DNA of 64,000 bases from Trinickia fusca (GCF_003628145.1 NZ_RBZV01000002.1:620001-684000), one strand, 5' to 3'. Counted from the stretch's first letter, positions 35,189-44,659 are shown. Program-made: numbers and translations. Notes: generated by a model from the letters alone, not told the origin.

Positions 35189-35760
35189 GACGGCCTCGCC
35201 GCTACGCGGCGCCAATGACGTTGCTCGCGCCCCGCCTCGACCACGATGGCAAGCTGCAGCCAGACTTCGGTGGCCTCTCGTGCACCGAAGCCTCTGGCCG
35301 TCAACAGATAGGCTTGCGCCAGTGGCCGGCGCGCAAGCCGCCACGGTTCGATCAGGCACAGCGGCGGGCGGCGCGCACCAAGCCACGACGGCAACGGCGC
35401 GAATGCATGCGGGCCGTCGAACGCCGACGAACGTCGCCAGCCGGTCGGCTCGCCCGCCACAGCCGGCAAGATCGGAACGAGGCCGCCCGACTCGAGCGCA
35501 TCGGCACATCGCACCAACGCGGCATTGGCTGCTTGGGTGGCGAACAGATGGTCCTCGACGTTGGACGCGCGCCGCCCATCGATCGTCGCAAGCTCGAACG
35601 ATGCCGCGGAAATCACGAGCATCATCGCGACGAGCGCCAATACGACCGGTAACGCCATACCATGCATCGCGCGACGCCTGCCGTGCAATGCGTACGTGCA
35701 GCCACTGCAGCTACCGACACACCTCGAATGCCACCCGCCTCCGCTACAGCTCATCGTCAT
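35185..35760 (-). CDS. pilX: Type IV minor pilin assembly protein, PilX-like
   Basis: 191 aa. After ~32 residues comes HGMALPVVLALVAMMLVISAA, the PilX-type hydrophobic segment where the usual Glu5 of prepilins is replaced (GMALPVVL), as is common in PilX. Then a helical stretch with ATQAANAALVRCADAL, matching the PilX N-domain (AEAALREAE-like). Start 35760 overlaps the pilW TGA, and GAGGCGAT lies just upstream; a second ATG is at 35754. The unusually long Cys-rich leader (five Cys in 30 residues) may mean a later start such as the Met at MHGMALP. Part of the pilin primer complex in the inner membrane. Confidence 0.8.
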   Translation of the reverse strand: MTMSCSGGGWHSRCVGSCSGCTYALHGRRRAMHGMALPVVLALVAMMLVISAASFELATIDGRRASNVEDHLFATQAANAALVRCADALESGGLVPILPAVAGEPTGWRRSSAFDGPHAFAPLPSWLGARRPPLCLIEPWRLARRPLAQAYLLTARGFGAREATEVWLQLAIVVEAGREQRHWRRVAARPS

Positions 35761-36593
35761 ATCGCCTCGCTGTTGCGCACGACGACGTGTCGAGAAAATG
35801 TCTCGCGTGTATGTCGGTCGACATTGGGCAAGCGCGCGCCATCGCAATCGGTATAGCGGGTGGGCTGTGTCGACCAAGCCCCGCGCACTACAACGCAAAC
35901 GTCGACCGCGATAACCTGCTCCCAACGATCGGCGGCGATCTCGTGAGCGCGCAACGGCATCTGTTCGCCACGCAACCAGTAGCCGATCGCCAGACGCTCT
36001 ATCCCCGCGACAACGGGCTGCTTGCCGCGTACCTTGCCATTGCCTTCGCAATAGAGCTGCCACTCGCCCCCTGCACGCGGTCGATCGACGAAGAATCGAT
36101 TGACGATGACGGCAGGCTCACCCGCGTTGCCAACGCGTTGCCCGAGGCAATCAGTCACTTCGCCCGCGGCACTGGGCCATGTCGACACGGTGTCGCCGAC
36201 GTATCGCACAGTGATCGCATCGGAATGCTGCGCGAGCGCTGCGCAGCGGACAGCGGATGCTCGGTCCGTAGAACCCATATTCGAACAGCCGAAGATTACC
36301 GGCTCGATGTATGAACGCGGGAGCGACCAATCGGGCGGCACGAAGCCCGCCATTTGAATGTGCTGCGCGAGCAGCGTCAAAGCCGTCGCGCCGGCATCGC
36401 GCATCGATTGCGCGTCGGCAGTTCGGGCGAACGCCTCGCGCTGCGCCTGGTAGAGGCGCAGCGCACCGGCGATGACGAGCAGACTCAAGGCCAGCGCGAT
36501 CATCAATTCGAGCAGCGTGTGGCCAGAGTCCGCGCTGTTGCCCCTGCCCTTGTCCCTATCGAGCGGATGGAAGGTGTAGCGACGTGCATGCAT
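35757..36593 (-). CDS. pilW: Type IV minor pilin assembly protein, PilW-like
   Basis: 278 aa. Prepilin signal G/HTLLELMIALALSLLVIAGAL with Glu5 at residues ~25-45, preceded by a hydrophilic leader. The following region QREAFARTADAQSMRDAGATALTLLAQHIQMAGF and the later cysteine pairs are characteristic of PilW. The TGA overlaps the pilX start. I prefer the ATG at 36593; a GTG at 36602 is also in frame. Confidence 0.88.
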   Translation of the reverse strand: MHARRYTFHPLDRDKGRGNSADSGHTLLELMIALALSLLVIAGALRLYQAQREAFARTADAQSMRDAGATALTLLAQHIQMAGFVPPDWSLPRSYIEPVIFGCSNMGSTDRASAVRCAALAQHSDAITVRYVGDTVSTWPSAAGEVTDCLGQRVGNAGEPAVIVNRFFVDRPRAGGEWQLYCEGNGKVRGKQPVVAGIERLAIGYWLRGEQMPLRAHEIAADRWEQVIAVDVCVVVRGAWSTQPTRYTDCDGARLPNVDRHTRETFSRHVVVRNSEAI

Positions 36594-36605
36594 GGCAATC
36601 ACCGG

Positions 36606-37049
36606 CTAGCGCTCCAACGGAGCGGGCGGGACGAAAGGCACCGCCACACAAGCGTGGCCAGAACGCATTGCCGAGTGCGGGCAAGCGAGCCCCGCAGGCT
36701 GGCCGACCATCGCCTCGTTGCCTTCGCTCGAACGCGGCATGGCCCAACGGACGATCGCTTGGGATATGCCCTGTGCCTCGTCGCTGACGAATACGTCGGC
36801 ATTGGGCAAGCTCGCCGCGGCGCGTGCTTGCCAACGCGCGAGCGCCGGCGCCACTGGCCCATGCATCGCCTCCGCCACCGACGCGGCAATCGCGACGGCA
36901 TGCGCCCGTTGCCCCGCCAGTCGCTCACCACCGGACGCCCACCATTGGCCAGCCAATGCCCCGAGCATCGTCACGGCCAACAACGCGAGCGCGATGAGCA
37001 CTTCGAGCAGCGAGCTGCCCGGCGCCGAACGAATCGCTCCATGCCTCAC
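36606..37049 (-). CDS. pilV: Type IV minor pilin, PilV-like
   Basis: 147 aa. Prepilin motif G/SSLLEVLIALALLAVTMLGA, the PilV/GspI-type N-terminus, at residues ~10-30. The start is taken as GTG at 37049 because it overlaps the TGA of the preceding fimT-like gene (GTGA), like the other junctions of this operon; a TTG five codons upstream is the alternative. Acts in priming type IV pilus assembly. Confidence 0.85.
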   Translation of the reverse strand: MRHGAIRSAPGSSLLEVLIALALLAVTMLGALAGQWWASGGERLAGQRAHAVAIAASVAEAMHGPVAPALARWQARAAASLPNADVFVSDEAQGISQAIVRWAMPRSSEGNEAMVGQPAGLACPHSAMRSGHACVAVPFVPPAPLER

Positions 37050-37624
37050 GCGTCGCTCCCGCAACTGCCGTCGACGAATCGCGCACGGCCGCCGGCCGCG
37101 ATATACACGCAGCGCGACGAATCGGGCCTACGCCCCTGCATAGATGCCGATCGCGACGAAATCTCGAAGCGACGAAAGCCACCGATCACCTGGCCCACGG
37201 GCGGCGTGAAGCCCACTTCGGCTGCGCTGCTCTTCACCAGTACGGGGCCTTCGGGCAAATACCTGCGCAGTATGGTGGCCAGACCTCCCACATCGGCGAC
37301 GACTGCCCAGCCCGCTGTCCACTCGACGCCGCCGCGGTCGCGAGCCGCGCGCGCCGCGCAACGCTCTGCGGCATCGAGCCGGCAAACGACGACGCGCGTA
37401 CCCCGCCGCATCGCCTCGCTCTTTGCATACGCCAGACTGGCAACCAGAGCACGCGCGCTCGCGTCCACGCGATCGCGCGTTTGCCAGGCCAGGAACGAAG
37501 GCGATGCCGCGACCGCCATCAATGCGATCAGTGTCGTTACGACGAGCAGTTCGGCGAGCGTGAACCCACCGCATCGCCTACGCCGTGTGTAACTTTCCTT
37601 GGATAGCGCATGTTTGCTTCGCAT
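37046..37624 (-). CDS. fimT: Type IV minor pilin, FimT/GspH-like
   Basis: 192 aa. Prepilin site G/FTLAELLVVTTLIALMAVAASPSF, with the GspH/FimT motif DASARALVASLAYAKSEAMRRGTRVVVC following directly. The C-terminus holds a conserved-type Cys-X7-10-Cys (SSRCVYIAAGGRARFVDGSCG). Of two in-frame ATGs, 37624 has GAGG at a workable distance (9 nt), whereas 37633 abuts it. First gene of the minor-pilin operon, 157 nt after nrdR on the same strand. Confidence 0.86.
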   Translation of the reverse strand: MRSKHALSKESYTRRRRCGGFTLAELLVVTTLIALMAVAASPSFLAWQTRDRVDASARALVASLAYAKSEAMRRGTRVVVCRLDAAERCAARAARDRGGVEWTAGWAVVADVGGLATILRRYLPEGPVLVKSSAAEVGFTPPVGQVIGGFRRFEISSRSASMQGRRPDSSRCVYIAAGGRARFVDGSCGSDA

Positions 37625-37781
37625 TCCGAACATCCTCGTCGATCGAATGCGAGCAATGTAACGAGCGCAAAACGTCGCCGCCATCTGCCGTTCGGCATAG
37701 TGGCGCGCGCGTGCCGTCACACGCAACAATGGCGCGTCACATCAATGGCGAGCGGGGAAAGCGATGCAGCGGAGGGAAAAA

Positions 37782-38264
37782 TCAGCGCTTGCGCGAAGAG
37801 GACTTGGCAGGCGCCGCGCGGCGAAACTCCTCGATCACGTCCTCGAATTCGGACACGTCTTCGAAGCGCCGATAGACGGAAGCGAAACGCACGTAGGCAA
37901 TCGTATCGAGCTGACGCAACTCGTTCATCACGAGTTCACCGAGCCGCTCGCTACGCACCTCACGCTCGCCGCTGCCGAGCAACTGATATTCGATGCGGGC
38001 GACCGCCGCGTCGATCGCGTCTGCCGCAACCGGGCGCTTTCTGAGCGCCAGTTGCATGCTCGCGACGATCTTGCGGCGGTCGAATTCCGTACGGCTGCCG
38101 TCTTTCTTGACGACCGCCGGCAACATCAGCTCGACCCGCTCATACGTCGTGAAACGTTTGTCACAGGCCGGGCAGCGACGCCGGCGGCGAATCGCCGCAC
38201 CGTCCTCCGATACGCGCGAGTCCACGACCTGCGTATCTTCGTGCCGGCAGAAAGGGCAGCGCAT
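37782..38264 (-). CDS. nrdR: Transcriptional repressor NrdR
   Basis: 160 aa. Zinc ribbon with Cys3, Cys6, Cys31 and Cys34, then an ATP-cone at ~49-139 ([19 protein letters not shown]). Represses ribonucleotide reductase genes when dATP is bound. The gene starts 3 nt after glyA's stop, so glyA-nrdR is co-transcribed and falls under the same ZTP riboswitch. No NrdR box was found within the window. Confidence 0.97.
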   Translation of the reverse strand: MRCPFCRHEDTQVVDSRVSEDGAAIRRRRRCPACDKRFTTYERVELMLPAVVKKDGSRTEFDRRKIVASMQLALRKRPVAADAIDAAVARIEYQLLGSGEREVRSERLGELVMNELRQLDTIAYVRFASVYRRFEDVSEFEDVIEEFRRAAPAKSSSRKR

Positions 38265-38267
38265 GGA

Positions 38268-39515
38268 TTAACGATAAACGGGGAAGCGCTTCGTCAGATC
38301 CGCCACTTGCGCGCGCACGCGCTCGATCGTGGCCGCATCTTCCGGGTTCTCGAGCACGTCGGCGATCAGGTTGCCGACCAGCTCCGCTTCCTGCGGGCCG
38401 AAGCCGCGCGTCGTCATCGCCGGCGAGCCCAGGCGGATACCGCTGGTCACGAACGGCTTCTCCGGATCATTCGGGATCGCGTTCTTGTTGACGGTGATAT
38501 GCGCTGCGCCGAGTACCGCTTCGGCAGCCTTACCGGTGATGTTCTTCGCACGCAGGTCGACGAGCATCACGTGGCTTTCGGTGCGGCCCGACACGATGCG
38601 CAGGCCACGCTTGACGAGCGTCTCGGCCAGCACGCGCGCATTCTCGACGACGCGCTGCTGATACTCCTTGAATTCCGGCGCCAGCGCTTCCTTGAACGCC
38701 ACGGCCTTGGCCGCGATCACGTGCATGAGCGGACCACCCTGGATGCCCGGGAAGATCGCCGAGTTGATCTGCTTCTCGTACTCGGCCTTCATGAGGATCA
38801 CGCCGCCGCGCGGGCCGCGCAGGCTCTTGTGCGTCGTGGTCGTCACGAAATCAGCGTGCGGCACCGGGTTCGGATAGACGCCAGCCGCGATCAAGCCTGC
38901 GTAGTGAGCCATGTCGACCATCAGGTACGCGCCGACCGACTTCGCGATCTTCGAGAGACGCTCGAAGTCGATGCGCAGCGAGAATGCCGACGCGCCAGCC
39001 ACGATGAGCTTGGGCTTGTGTTCTTGCGCGAGCTTCTCGGCCGCATCGTAGTCGATGTCTTCGCCTTCGTTCAGGCCGTAGCTGACGACGTTGAACCACT
39101 TGCCCGACATGTTCACGGGCGAGCCGTGCGTCAGGTGCCCGCCGTGTGCGAGGCTCATGCCCATGATCGTATCGCCGGGCTTGAGCATGGCGAAGAACAC
39201 GCCCTGGTTGGCCTGCGAGCCCGAGTTCGGCTGCACGTTAGCGGCTTCGGCGCCGAACAGAGCCTTCACGCGGTCGATCGCCAGCTGCTCGACGATGTCG
39301 ACGTATTCACAGCCGCCGTAATAGCGTTTGCCGGGATAACCCTCTGCGTACTTGTTCGTCAGTTGCGAGCCCTGAGCGGCCATGACGGCGGGGCTCGTGT
39401 AGTTTTCCGACGCGATCAGCTCGATGTGCTCTTCCTGACGGCGGTTTTCCTGTTGGATCGCGTTCCAGACTTCGGTGTCGACCGTGGCGATGGTGCTTTG
39501 GGCTCTGTCAAACAT
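38268..39515 (-). CDS. glyA: Serine hydroxymethyltransferase
   Basis: 415 aa, normal length. Converts serine and tetrahydrofolate to glycine and 5,10-methylene-THF. PLP lysine is Lys230 in [14 protein letters not shown]; other hallmarks are [13 protein letters not shown] and [15 protein letters not shown]. The leader contains a ZTP riboswitch that ends about 165 nt upstream of the start, so expression should rise when 10-formyl-THF is short and ZTP accumulates. nrdR follows immediately. Confidence 0.98.
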   Translation of the reverse strand: MFDRAQSTIATVDTEVWNAIQQENRRQEEHIELIASENYTSPAVMAAQGSQLTNKYAEGYPGKRYYGGCEYVDIVEQLAIDRVKALFGAEAANVQPNSGSQANQGVFFAMLKPGDTIMGMSLAHGGHLTHGSPVNMSGKWFNVVSYGLNEGEDIDYDAAEKLAQEHKPKLIVAGASAFSLRIDFERLSKIAKSVGAYLMVDMAHYAGLIAAGVYPNPVPHADFVTTTTHKSLRGPRGGVILMKAEYEKQINSAIFPGIQGGPLMHVIAAKAVAFKEALAPEFKEYQQRVVENARVLAETLVKRGLRIVSGRTESHVMLVDLRAKNITGKAAEAVLGAAHITVNKNAIPNDPEKPFVTSGIRLGSPAMTTRGFGPQEAELVGNLIADVLENPEDAATIERVRAQVADLTKRFPVYR

Positions 39516-40000
39516 ACGGATTCCGTTAAGGGTGTACAGGTTGGCCGGATCGTGCGCGGATCACGTAGCGATCGGACGCTTGCGCTGCTGGCGGCAGTGC
39601 CAGCCCTGACGTGGCGGGTGAAGTCCGTTACGCGGGCAGGAACAACCGCTTGCGGCACAAACGACGGCGCGCAATATCGGCTGCCCAGGCGAACGGCAAA
39701 ACGGCACCCTGCGCTTCACGGTGGGTCGCTCCACCTTGACCCCGAGGGATCTTATCGCCAGTCACGCAGGGATGAGCGCGTTAGTGTATTGGAAGCGCAA
39801 TCAATAGGCAATTGCGGTTCGCGAGCCCACGCCAGGCCCCGCGCACTCGAATATTGAAATGACATTGAAAGCAGAGCCGCACGCCGGCCAGCCGATATCG
39901 GTAACGACTGCCGGCCCAACTCGCCGCCGTCACCACCGCCCAGCACGATCGACCGACCTGATTTCGGGATGCTGGCTCGCGTTCCGGTAGAATGCGCGGC
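39516..40000. other. Divergent region between glyA and ybgC
   Basis: 485 nt. 39516-39677 is the glyA expression platform, with AACGGA ahead of the start and a GGCUGGCACUGCCGCCAGC hairpin-prone segment. 39678-39773 is the riboswitch aptamer. 39774-40000 holds both promoters; a TAGAAT hexamer (39988-39993) lies only 7 nt before the ybgC ATG at 40001. No additional gene is supported. Confidence 0.55.
39678..39773 (-). ncRNA. ZTP riboswitch (pfl motif) upstream of glyA
   Basis: Reading the minus strand: 5' arm CCCUGCG (39771-39765) then GUGACUGGCG; a hairpin with GGUGG/CCACC arms around 39720-39735; GUGAAG and the 3' arm CGCAGGG (39713-39707); then the separate conserved element CGCCUGGGCAG at 39691-39681. 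This matches the pfl-motif layout: CGUGACUGGCG, a CCACCG(N)GGAGCG block closing P1, and the terminal CCGCCUGGGC. ZTP/ZMP binding signals 10-formyl-THF deficiency. The expression platform is in the ~165 nt between aptamer and glyA start; no U-tract terminator is evident there, so control may be translational or Rho-dependent. Confidence 0.93.
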
Positions 40001-40465
40001 ATGGATATGACCACCAGCCGTCCCGAGGCCGAATCGGGCTTCACTTGGCCGATCCGCGTGTATTACGAAGATACCGATGCGGGCGGCATCGTCTTCTACG
40101 CGAACTACCTGAAGTACTTCGAGCGCGCGCGTACCGAATGGCTGCGCGCCTGCGGCATCGATCAGTGCCGCCTGGCGGACGAGACCGGCATCATGTTCGT
40201 CGTGCGTCACACGGCAGTCGATTACCGCGCCCCCGCGCGTCTCGACGATCAGCTGACAATCGTCAGTCGAATCGAGAAGCTAGGGCGTGCCAGCGTCGAT
40301 TTTGCCCAGCAGGCCTGGCGCGGCGATGTCCTGCTCGCGACGGGGGACATCCGCGTCGCCTGTGTCGAGCGCACTGCGCTCAAACCGGCCGCGCTGCCTG
40401 CGACCGTCGCCACCGCGCTCGAGCGCGGTCCCGTGCACCCGGATATGTCAACGGCAAACGCATAA
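40001..40465 (+). CDS. ybgC: Tol-Pal system acyl-CoA thioesterase YbgC
   Basis: 154 aa hot-dog thioesterase of the 4-hydroxybenzoyl-CoA thioesterase type. Active-site block YYEDTDAGGIVFYANYLKYFERARTEWLR (catalytic Asp in DTDAGG) is complete. It hydrolyses short acyl-CoA or acts with phospholipid enzymes and is usually first in the tol-pal operon, as here. Start candidates are ATGs at 39992, 40001 and 40007; none has a Shine-Dalgarno, and TAGAAT just upstream suggests a very short or absent 5' leader. Confidence 0.93.
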   Translation: MDMTTSRPEAESGFTWPIRVYYEDTDAGGIVFYANYLKYFERARTEWLRACGIDQCRLADETGIMFVVRHTAVDYRAPARLDDQLTIVSRIEKLGRASVDFAQQAWRGDVLLATGDIRVACVERTALKPAALPATVATALERGPVHPDMSTANA

Positions 40466-40619
40466 ATCCCGTTGAGTCTAGGTCCATGAACTTGTATCGT
40501 CCCGATCGATCCCCAGCCGCGCACGGCAAGAGGCCGCGACTGCTTTCAAGTCCCCGACTGAAACGTTCGCTGCGCCTTGCAGCGGGGCCCGTCCATTCGG
40601 ACGTCAAAGCAAAACCCTT

Positions 40620-41297
40620 ATGAACAACGCACAAGATCTGTCGATCATCACCCTGGTTCTGAACGCGAGCGTCCTCGCCCAGGCAGTCATGGCGCTGCTG
40701 CTGTTGCTGTCGTTGATGTCCTGGACGTTCATCTTCCGCAAGTGGTTTGCGATCCGGCGCGCGCGAGCGCAAACTGAACGATTCGAGCGCGACTTCTGGT
40801 CGGGCGGCGATCTGCAAGCGCTCTACCAAAGCGCGGCGAACAACCGCCACACGATCGGCGCACTGGAGCGCATCTTCGAATCGGGCATGCGCGAATTCCT
40901 CAAGGGCAAGGAAAAACGCATCACCGATGCCGGCGCGATCCTCGACGGCGCACGCCGCGCGATGCGCGCGGCGTTCCAGCGCGAGATGGATGTGCTCGAA
41001 GCGAATCTCGCCTTCCTGGCGTCGGTCGGCTCGGTCAGCCCGTATATCGGTCTGTTCGGCACCGTGTGGGGGATCATGAACGCGTTCCGCGGCCTGGCCA
41101 ACGTGCAACAGGCAACGCTCGCCAACGTCGCGCCCGGCATCGCCGAAGCGCTGACGGCTACCGCGATCGGCCTGTTCGCCGCGATCCCCGCCGTCGTCGC
41201 GTACAACCGCTACGCGCACGACATCGATCGCCTAGCGATCCGCTTCGAGACGTTCATCGAAGAGTTCTCGAACATCTTGCAGCGTCAGGCGCATTAA
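40620..41297 (+). CDS. tolQ: Tol-Pal proton-channel protein TolQ
   Basis: 225 aa with three membrane segments (residues ~20-40, ~130-150, ~165-190). MotA/ExbB-family signatures are SVGSVSPYIGLFGTVWGIM and GIAEALTATAIGLFAAIPAVVAYN. With TolR it uses the proton gradient to energise TolA. It begins 154 nt after ybgC; the gap shows no gene or clear terminator. Confidence 0.97.
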   Translation: MNNAQDLSIITLVLNASVLAQAVMALLLLLSLMSWTFIFRKWFAIRRARAQTERFERDFWSGGDLQALYQSAANNRHTIGALERIFESGMREFLKGKEKRITDAGAILDGARRAMRAAFQREMDVLEANLAFLASVGSVSPYIGLFGTVWGIMNAFRGLANVQQATLANVAPGIAEALTATAIGLFAAIPAVVAYNRYAHDIDRLAIRFETFIEEFSNILQRQAH

Positions 41298-41307
41298 GGA
41301 GTACGCA

Positions 41308-41757
41308 ATGGCCGGCTCCACCAACCGTTCCAGCATGCGCGGCGGCCGTTCGCGCCGCGCGATGGCCGACATCAACGTCGTGCCGTATATCGACGTGATG
41401 CTGGTGCTTCTCGTGATCTTCATGGTGACGGCGCCACTGGTCGCCCCGGCGATCGTGAATCTGCCCACCGTCGGCGGCGCCGCGCCGCAACAGCAAACGC
41501 CGCCCGTCGTCGTCAACATCCGCGCCGACGGCAAGATGAGCGTGCGCTACAAGGACGACGCCGGCGCCACGCAGCAACTGGATATGACGCGCGCCGACCT
41601 GAACGGCTTCGTCACCGAACGCGAGCAGTCGCACCCCGATCAACCGGTCGTGATCGCCGCCGAGAAGACCGTGCAGTATGACGCCGTCATGAACGTCATG
41701 TCCGACCTGAAGGCGCGCGGCGTCAAACGCGTGGGTCTGCTCGTCAAATCGCAATGA
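41308..41757 (+). CDS. tolR: Tol-Pal protein TolR
   Basis: 149 aa. Single membrane helix at ~27-47 with the proton-pathway Asp29 (PYIDVMLVLLVIF), then a periplasmic ExbD-like domain (VVVNIRADGKMSV; AEKTVQYDAVMNVMSDLK). It begins 10 nt after tolQ and its TGA overlaps the tolA start (ATGA). Works as a dimer with TolQ. Confidence 0.97.
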   Translation: MAGSTNRSSMRGGRSRRAMADINVVPYIDVMLVLLVIFMVTAPLVAPAIVNLPTVGGAAPQQQTPPVVVNIRADGKMSVRYKDDAGATQQLDMTRADLNGFVTEREQSHPDQPVVIAAEKTVQYDAVMNVMSDLKARGVKRVGLLVKSQ

Positions 41758-42734
41758 AGAGCCAGAAGTCCACCTACCCGCTGCAGCCGCCTCGTGAACG
41801 AGGCACGACGCGCGCGTTCCTGTTCGCGCTGCTGATGCACGTGCTGCTCGGGCTGTTCCTCTATCACGGCATCCACTGGCAAAACAGCACGCCAGCCGGT
41901 GCCGAGGCGGAGCTTTGGACCGAGACGCCGGAACAGCCCACGCCGACGCCCGCCCCCACCCCGCCCGTTCAGGTCGCGCCCGCACCGCCGGTCAATCAGG
42001 AAGAAGCCGACATCGCGCTGCAGGAGAAGAAGCGCCAGCAGCAAGAGGCCGCACGCGAGGCACAACTGGCCGAGCAGCAGCGTCAGAAGCTGTTGGCCGA
42101 GCAACAAGCGCAAGCCAAGCGTCAGCAGGACTTGGCACGCGAGGCCGCGGCGGAAAAACTCAAGCAGCAGCAGGCGCAAGCAGAAAAGTTGCGTCAGCAG
42201 CAGCTCGCCGAGCAACAAAAGCTCAAGGAAGAGCAGCTCAAGCAGGAGCAATTGAAGCAACAGCAGCTCGACGCGCAAAAGAAGGCCGAGGCTGACAAGG
42301 CCGCGAAGATCAAGGCGCTTGCGCAGCAGCAGGCCAAGCAAAAGCAGCAGCTCGATCAGGAGCGCCGCGCCCGCCTCGCGCAATTGCAAGGCCTGGCCGG
42401 CGAAAGCACGAGCGGCAACGGGCTTGCGACGAGCGGCACGGGCAGCGGCTCGGGCGGCACGGCCACCTCACCGGGCTACGCCGACAAGGTGCGCCGACTC
42501 GTGCGCTCGCACCTCGTATGGCCTGGCGACACCAAGGGCCTCGAAACCGTGGTCGCCGTGCGCTGCTCGCCTACGGGCACGCTGCTCTCGGCGACGATCG
42601 AGCGTGGCAGCGGCAATTCGCAGTGGGACGATGCGGCGTTGCGCGCAGTCCAGGCTTCGGACCCGATGCCGCTCGACACCAACGGCCGTGCGCCCGCCTC
42701 GTTCAAGGTGACGATCCGGCCATCGGCAGGGTAA
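41754..42734 (+). CDS. tolA: Cell-envelope integrity protein TolA
   Basis: 326 aa. One N-terminal membrane helix (~21-40), Pro-rich stretch (PTPTPAPTPP), a long Gln/Lys/Ala-rich helix of ~130 residues (QQKLLAEQQAQAKRQQ-type repeats) spanning the periplasm, a Gly/Ser/Thr linker, and a TonB-like C-terminal domain (YADKVRRLVRSHLVWPG ... VAVRCSPTGTLLSA). Bridges inner-membrane TolQR to TolB/Pal. The tandem CAG-like codons may be prone to length change. Confidence 0.96.
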   Translation: MKSQKSTYPLQPPRERGTTRAFLFALLMHVLLGLFLYHGIHWQNSTPAGAEAELWTETPEQPTPTPAPTPPVQVAPAPPVNQEEADIALQEKKRQQQEAAREAQLAEQQRQKLLAEQQAQAKRQQDLAREAAAEKLKQQQAQAEKLRQQQLAEQQKLKEEQLKQEQLKQQQLDAQKKAEADKAAKIKALAQQQAKQKQQLDQERRARLAQLQGLAGESTSGNGLATSGTGSGSGGTATSPGYADKVRRLVRSHLVWPGDTKGLETVVAVRCSPTGTLLSATIERGSGNSQWDDAALRAVQASDPMPLDTNGRAPASFKVTIRPSAG

Positions 42735-42818
42735 TAAAGTGCATATGACAGGAACGAAACCTGCTGTCGCTAGTCTCTTTGCTGTTGTACCCACTTCTTG
42801 TTTCAGGATTTTTTGAGC

Positions 42819-44111
42819 ATGAGTTTGATGACGAAGCTAGGCCTGAGAACGCTGTTGACGTCGTGTTTGATCGCGGCAAGCGGCGTGGCGCAGGCACAAC
42901 TGAACGTTCTCGTGACGGGTGTCGGTTCGACGCAATTCCCGATCGCCACGGCAAACTTTGCCGGCCAGCAGAATTCCCCGCAGAACATCAGCCAGATCGT
43001 GCGCGACGACCTGCAACGCAGCGGCAAGTTCGCCAACGTCGACGCCGGTAGCGCGCCCGTATCGGAAACCGACTCCGTCGACCTCAGCGGTTGGAAGACG
43101 AAAGGCGCGGACGCGTTCGTCGCCGGCAGCGTCACGCGGCTGGCGAACGGCCAGTACCAGGTCAATTTCCGGCTGTACGACACGGTGAAGCAGCAAAGCC
43201 TCGGCGGCCTGTCGCTGACGAGCCCCGATAGCGGTCTGCGGATGACGGCGCACAAGATCTCCGACTACATCTACCAGAAGCTGCTCGGCACGCGCGGCGC
43301 GTTTGCCACGCGCCTGTCGTACGTCATCAAGAACGGCAGCCGCTATCAGCTGCAGATTTCGGATTCCGACGGGCAAGACGTGCACGTGGCCCTCTCGAGC
43401 CCCGAGCCGATCATCTCGCCGGCGTGGTCGCCGGACGGCACGAAGGTCGCCTACGTGTCGTTCGAGCGCAGGAAGCCGATCGTCTACGTGCACGACCTGC
43501 CCACGGGGCGTCGCGTCGTCATCTCCGACCAGAAGGGCAACAACAGCGCGCCGGCCTGGTCGCCTGACGGCCGCACGCTCGCCGTGGCGCTCTCGCGCAC
43601 CGGCAACACGCAGATCTTCGCGGTCAATGCGGACGGCTCGGGCCTGCGCCGCCTGACGCAAAGCAGTACGATCGACACGGAGCCATGCTTCTCTCCTGAC
43701 GGTCAATCGATCTATTTCACGAGCGATCGCGGCGGTCAGCCGCAGATCTACCGCATGTCGGTGCACGGCGAAAGCTCGGGCCCGGCACAACGCGTGACGT
43801 TCACGGGCAACTACAATACGAGCCCGCGCGTGAGTCCCGACGGCAAGGACCTCGCATACATCTCGCGCGTCGGCGGTGCGTTCAAGCTCTACGATCAGGA
43901 TTTGCAAAGCGGCGTCGCAACGGCGCTGACCGACACGACACATGACGAATCGCCGAGCTTCGCGGCGAATGGTCAGTACCTCCTTTACGCCACTCAGGTG
44001 AACGGCCGTGGCGTGTTGGCTGCTGTCTCGACCGACGGTCGGACGCGGCAAATCCTGTCCGTTCCAGGCGGCAGCGTACGCGAGCCGTCCTGGGGTCCGT
44101 TTATGCAATAA
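42819..44111 (+). CDS. tolB: Tol-Pal periplasmic protein TolB
   Basis: 430 aa. Sec signal peptide ending in [10 protein letters not shown]-terminal D1 domain ([10 protein letters not shown]) and a six-bladed beta-propeller of WSPDG-type repeats ([47 protein letters not shown]). Binds Pal and TolA. Of several in-frame starts, 42819 gives a normal signal peptide. Spaced 84 nt from tolA. Confidence 0.97.
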   Translation: MSLMTKLGLRTLLTSCLIAASGVAQAQLNVLVTGVGSTQFPIATANFAGQQNSPQNISQIVRDDLQRSGKFANVDAGSAPVSETDSVDLSGWKTKGADAFVAGSVTRLANGQYQVNFRLYDTVKQQSLGGLSLTSPDSGLRMTAHKISDYIYQKLLGTRGAFATRLSYVIKNGSRYQLQISDSDGQDVHVALSSPEPIISPAWSPDGTKVAYVSFERRKPIVYVHDLPTGRRVVISDQKGNNSAPAWSPDGRTLAVALSRTGNTQIFAVNADGSGLRRLTQSSTIDTEPCFSPDGQSIYFTSDRGGQPQIYRMSVHGESSGPAQRVTFTGNYNTSPRVSPDGKDLAYISRVGGAFKLYDQDLQSGVATALTDTTHDESPSFAANGQYLLYATQVNGRGVLAAVSTDGRTRQILSVPGGSVREPSWGPFMQ

Positions 44112-44130
44112 CACACAAGGAGAGTAAGAA

Positions 44131-44634
44131 ATGATGTCCAAACTTCGTGCAGCGTTTGCGGTGTTGATCGTGGGCGTTCTGGCCGCCTGCAGCTCGGGCA
44201 CCAAGGTCAACGAAAACCCGACGCAAGGCGCTGTCAGCACGCAGCCGAGCCCGACCGCAGTCGCACCGGTCACGGTTGACGAACTGAACAACCCGAACAG
44301 CCCGCTGGCCAAGCGCAGCGTCTACTTCGACTTCGACAGCTATGAAGTCAAGTCGGAATACACCTCGCTGCTGCAAGCACACGCGCAATATCTGAAGGGC
44401 CATCCGGATCGCCACATCCTGATCCAAGGCAACACCGACGAGCGCGGTACGAGCGAATACAACCTCGCGCTGGGTCAGAAGCGTGCGGAAGCAGTGCGTC
44501 GCGCACTGGCGACGTACGGCGTGGCCGATTCGCAAGTGGAAGCTGTGAGCCTCGGCAAGGAAAAGCCGGTGGCAACGGGTCATGACGAGGCTTCGTGGGC
44601 GCAAAACCGCCGCTCCGATATCCTCTATCAATAA
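44131..44634 (+). CDS. pal: Peptidoglycan-associated lipoprotein Pal
   Basis: 167 aa. Lipoprotein signal with lipobox VLAAC, Ser after Cys (outer-membrane sorting), then an OmpA-like peptidoglycan-binding domain (VYFDFDSYEVKSEY; GNTDERGTSEYNLALGQKRAEAV; Asp and Arg of the mDAP site present). Strong AAGGAG site upstream. Outer-membrane end of the Tol-Pal complex, 19 nt after tolB. Confidence 0.97.
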   Translation: MMSKLRAAFAVLIVGVLAACSSGTKVNENPTQGAVSTQPSPTAVAPVTVDELNNPNSPLAKRSVYFDFDSYEVKSEYTSLLQAHAQYLKGHPDRHILIQGNTDERGTSEYNLALGQKRAEAVRRALATYGVADSQVEAVSLGKEKPVATGHDEASWAQNRRSDILYQ

Positions 44635-44659
44635 ACCACGGTAACGGGTGACAACGCGT

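Noticed and set aside
37764-39857. 697-aa plus-strand open frame over nrdR, glyA and the riboswitch
   Set aside because: Antisense shadow of three well-supported elements.
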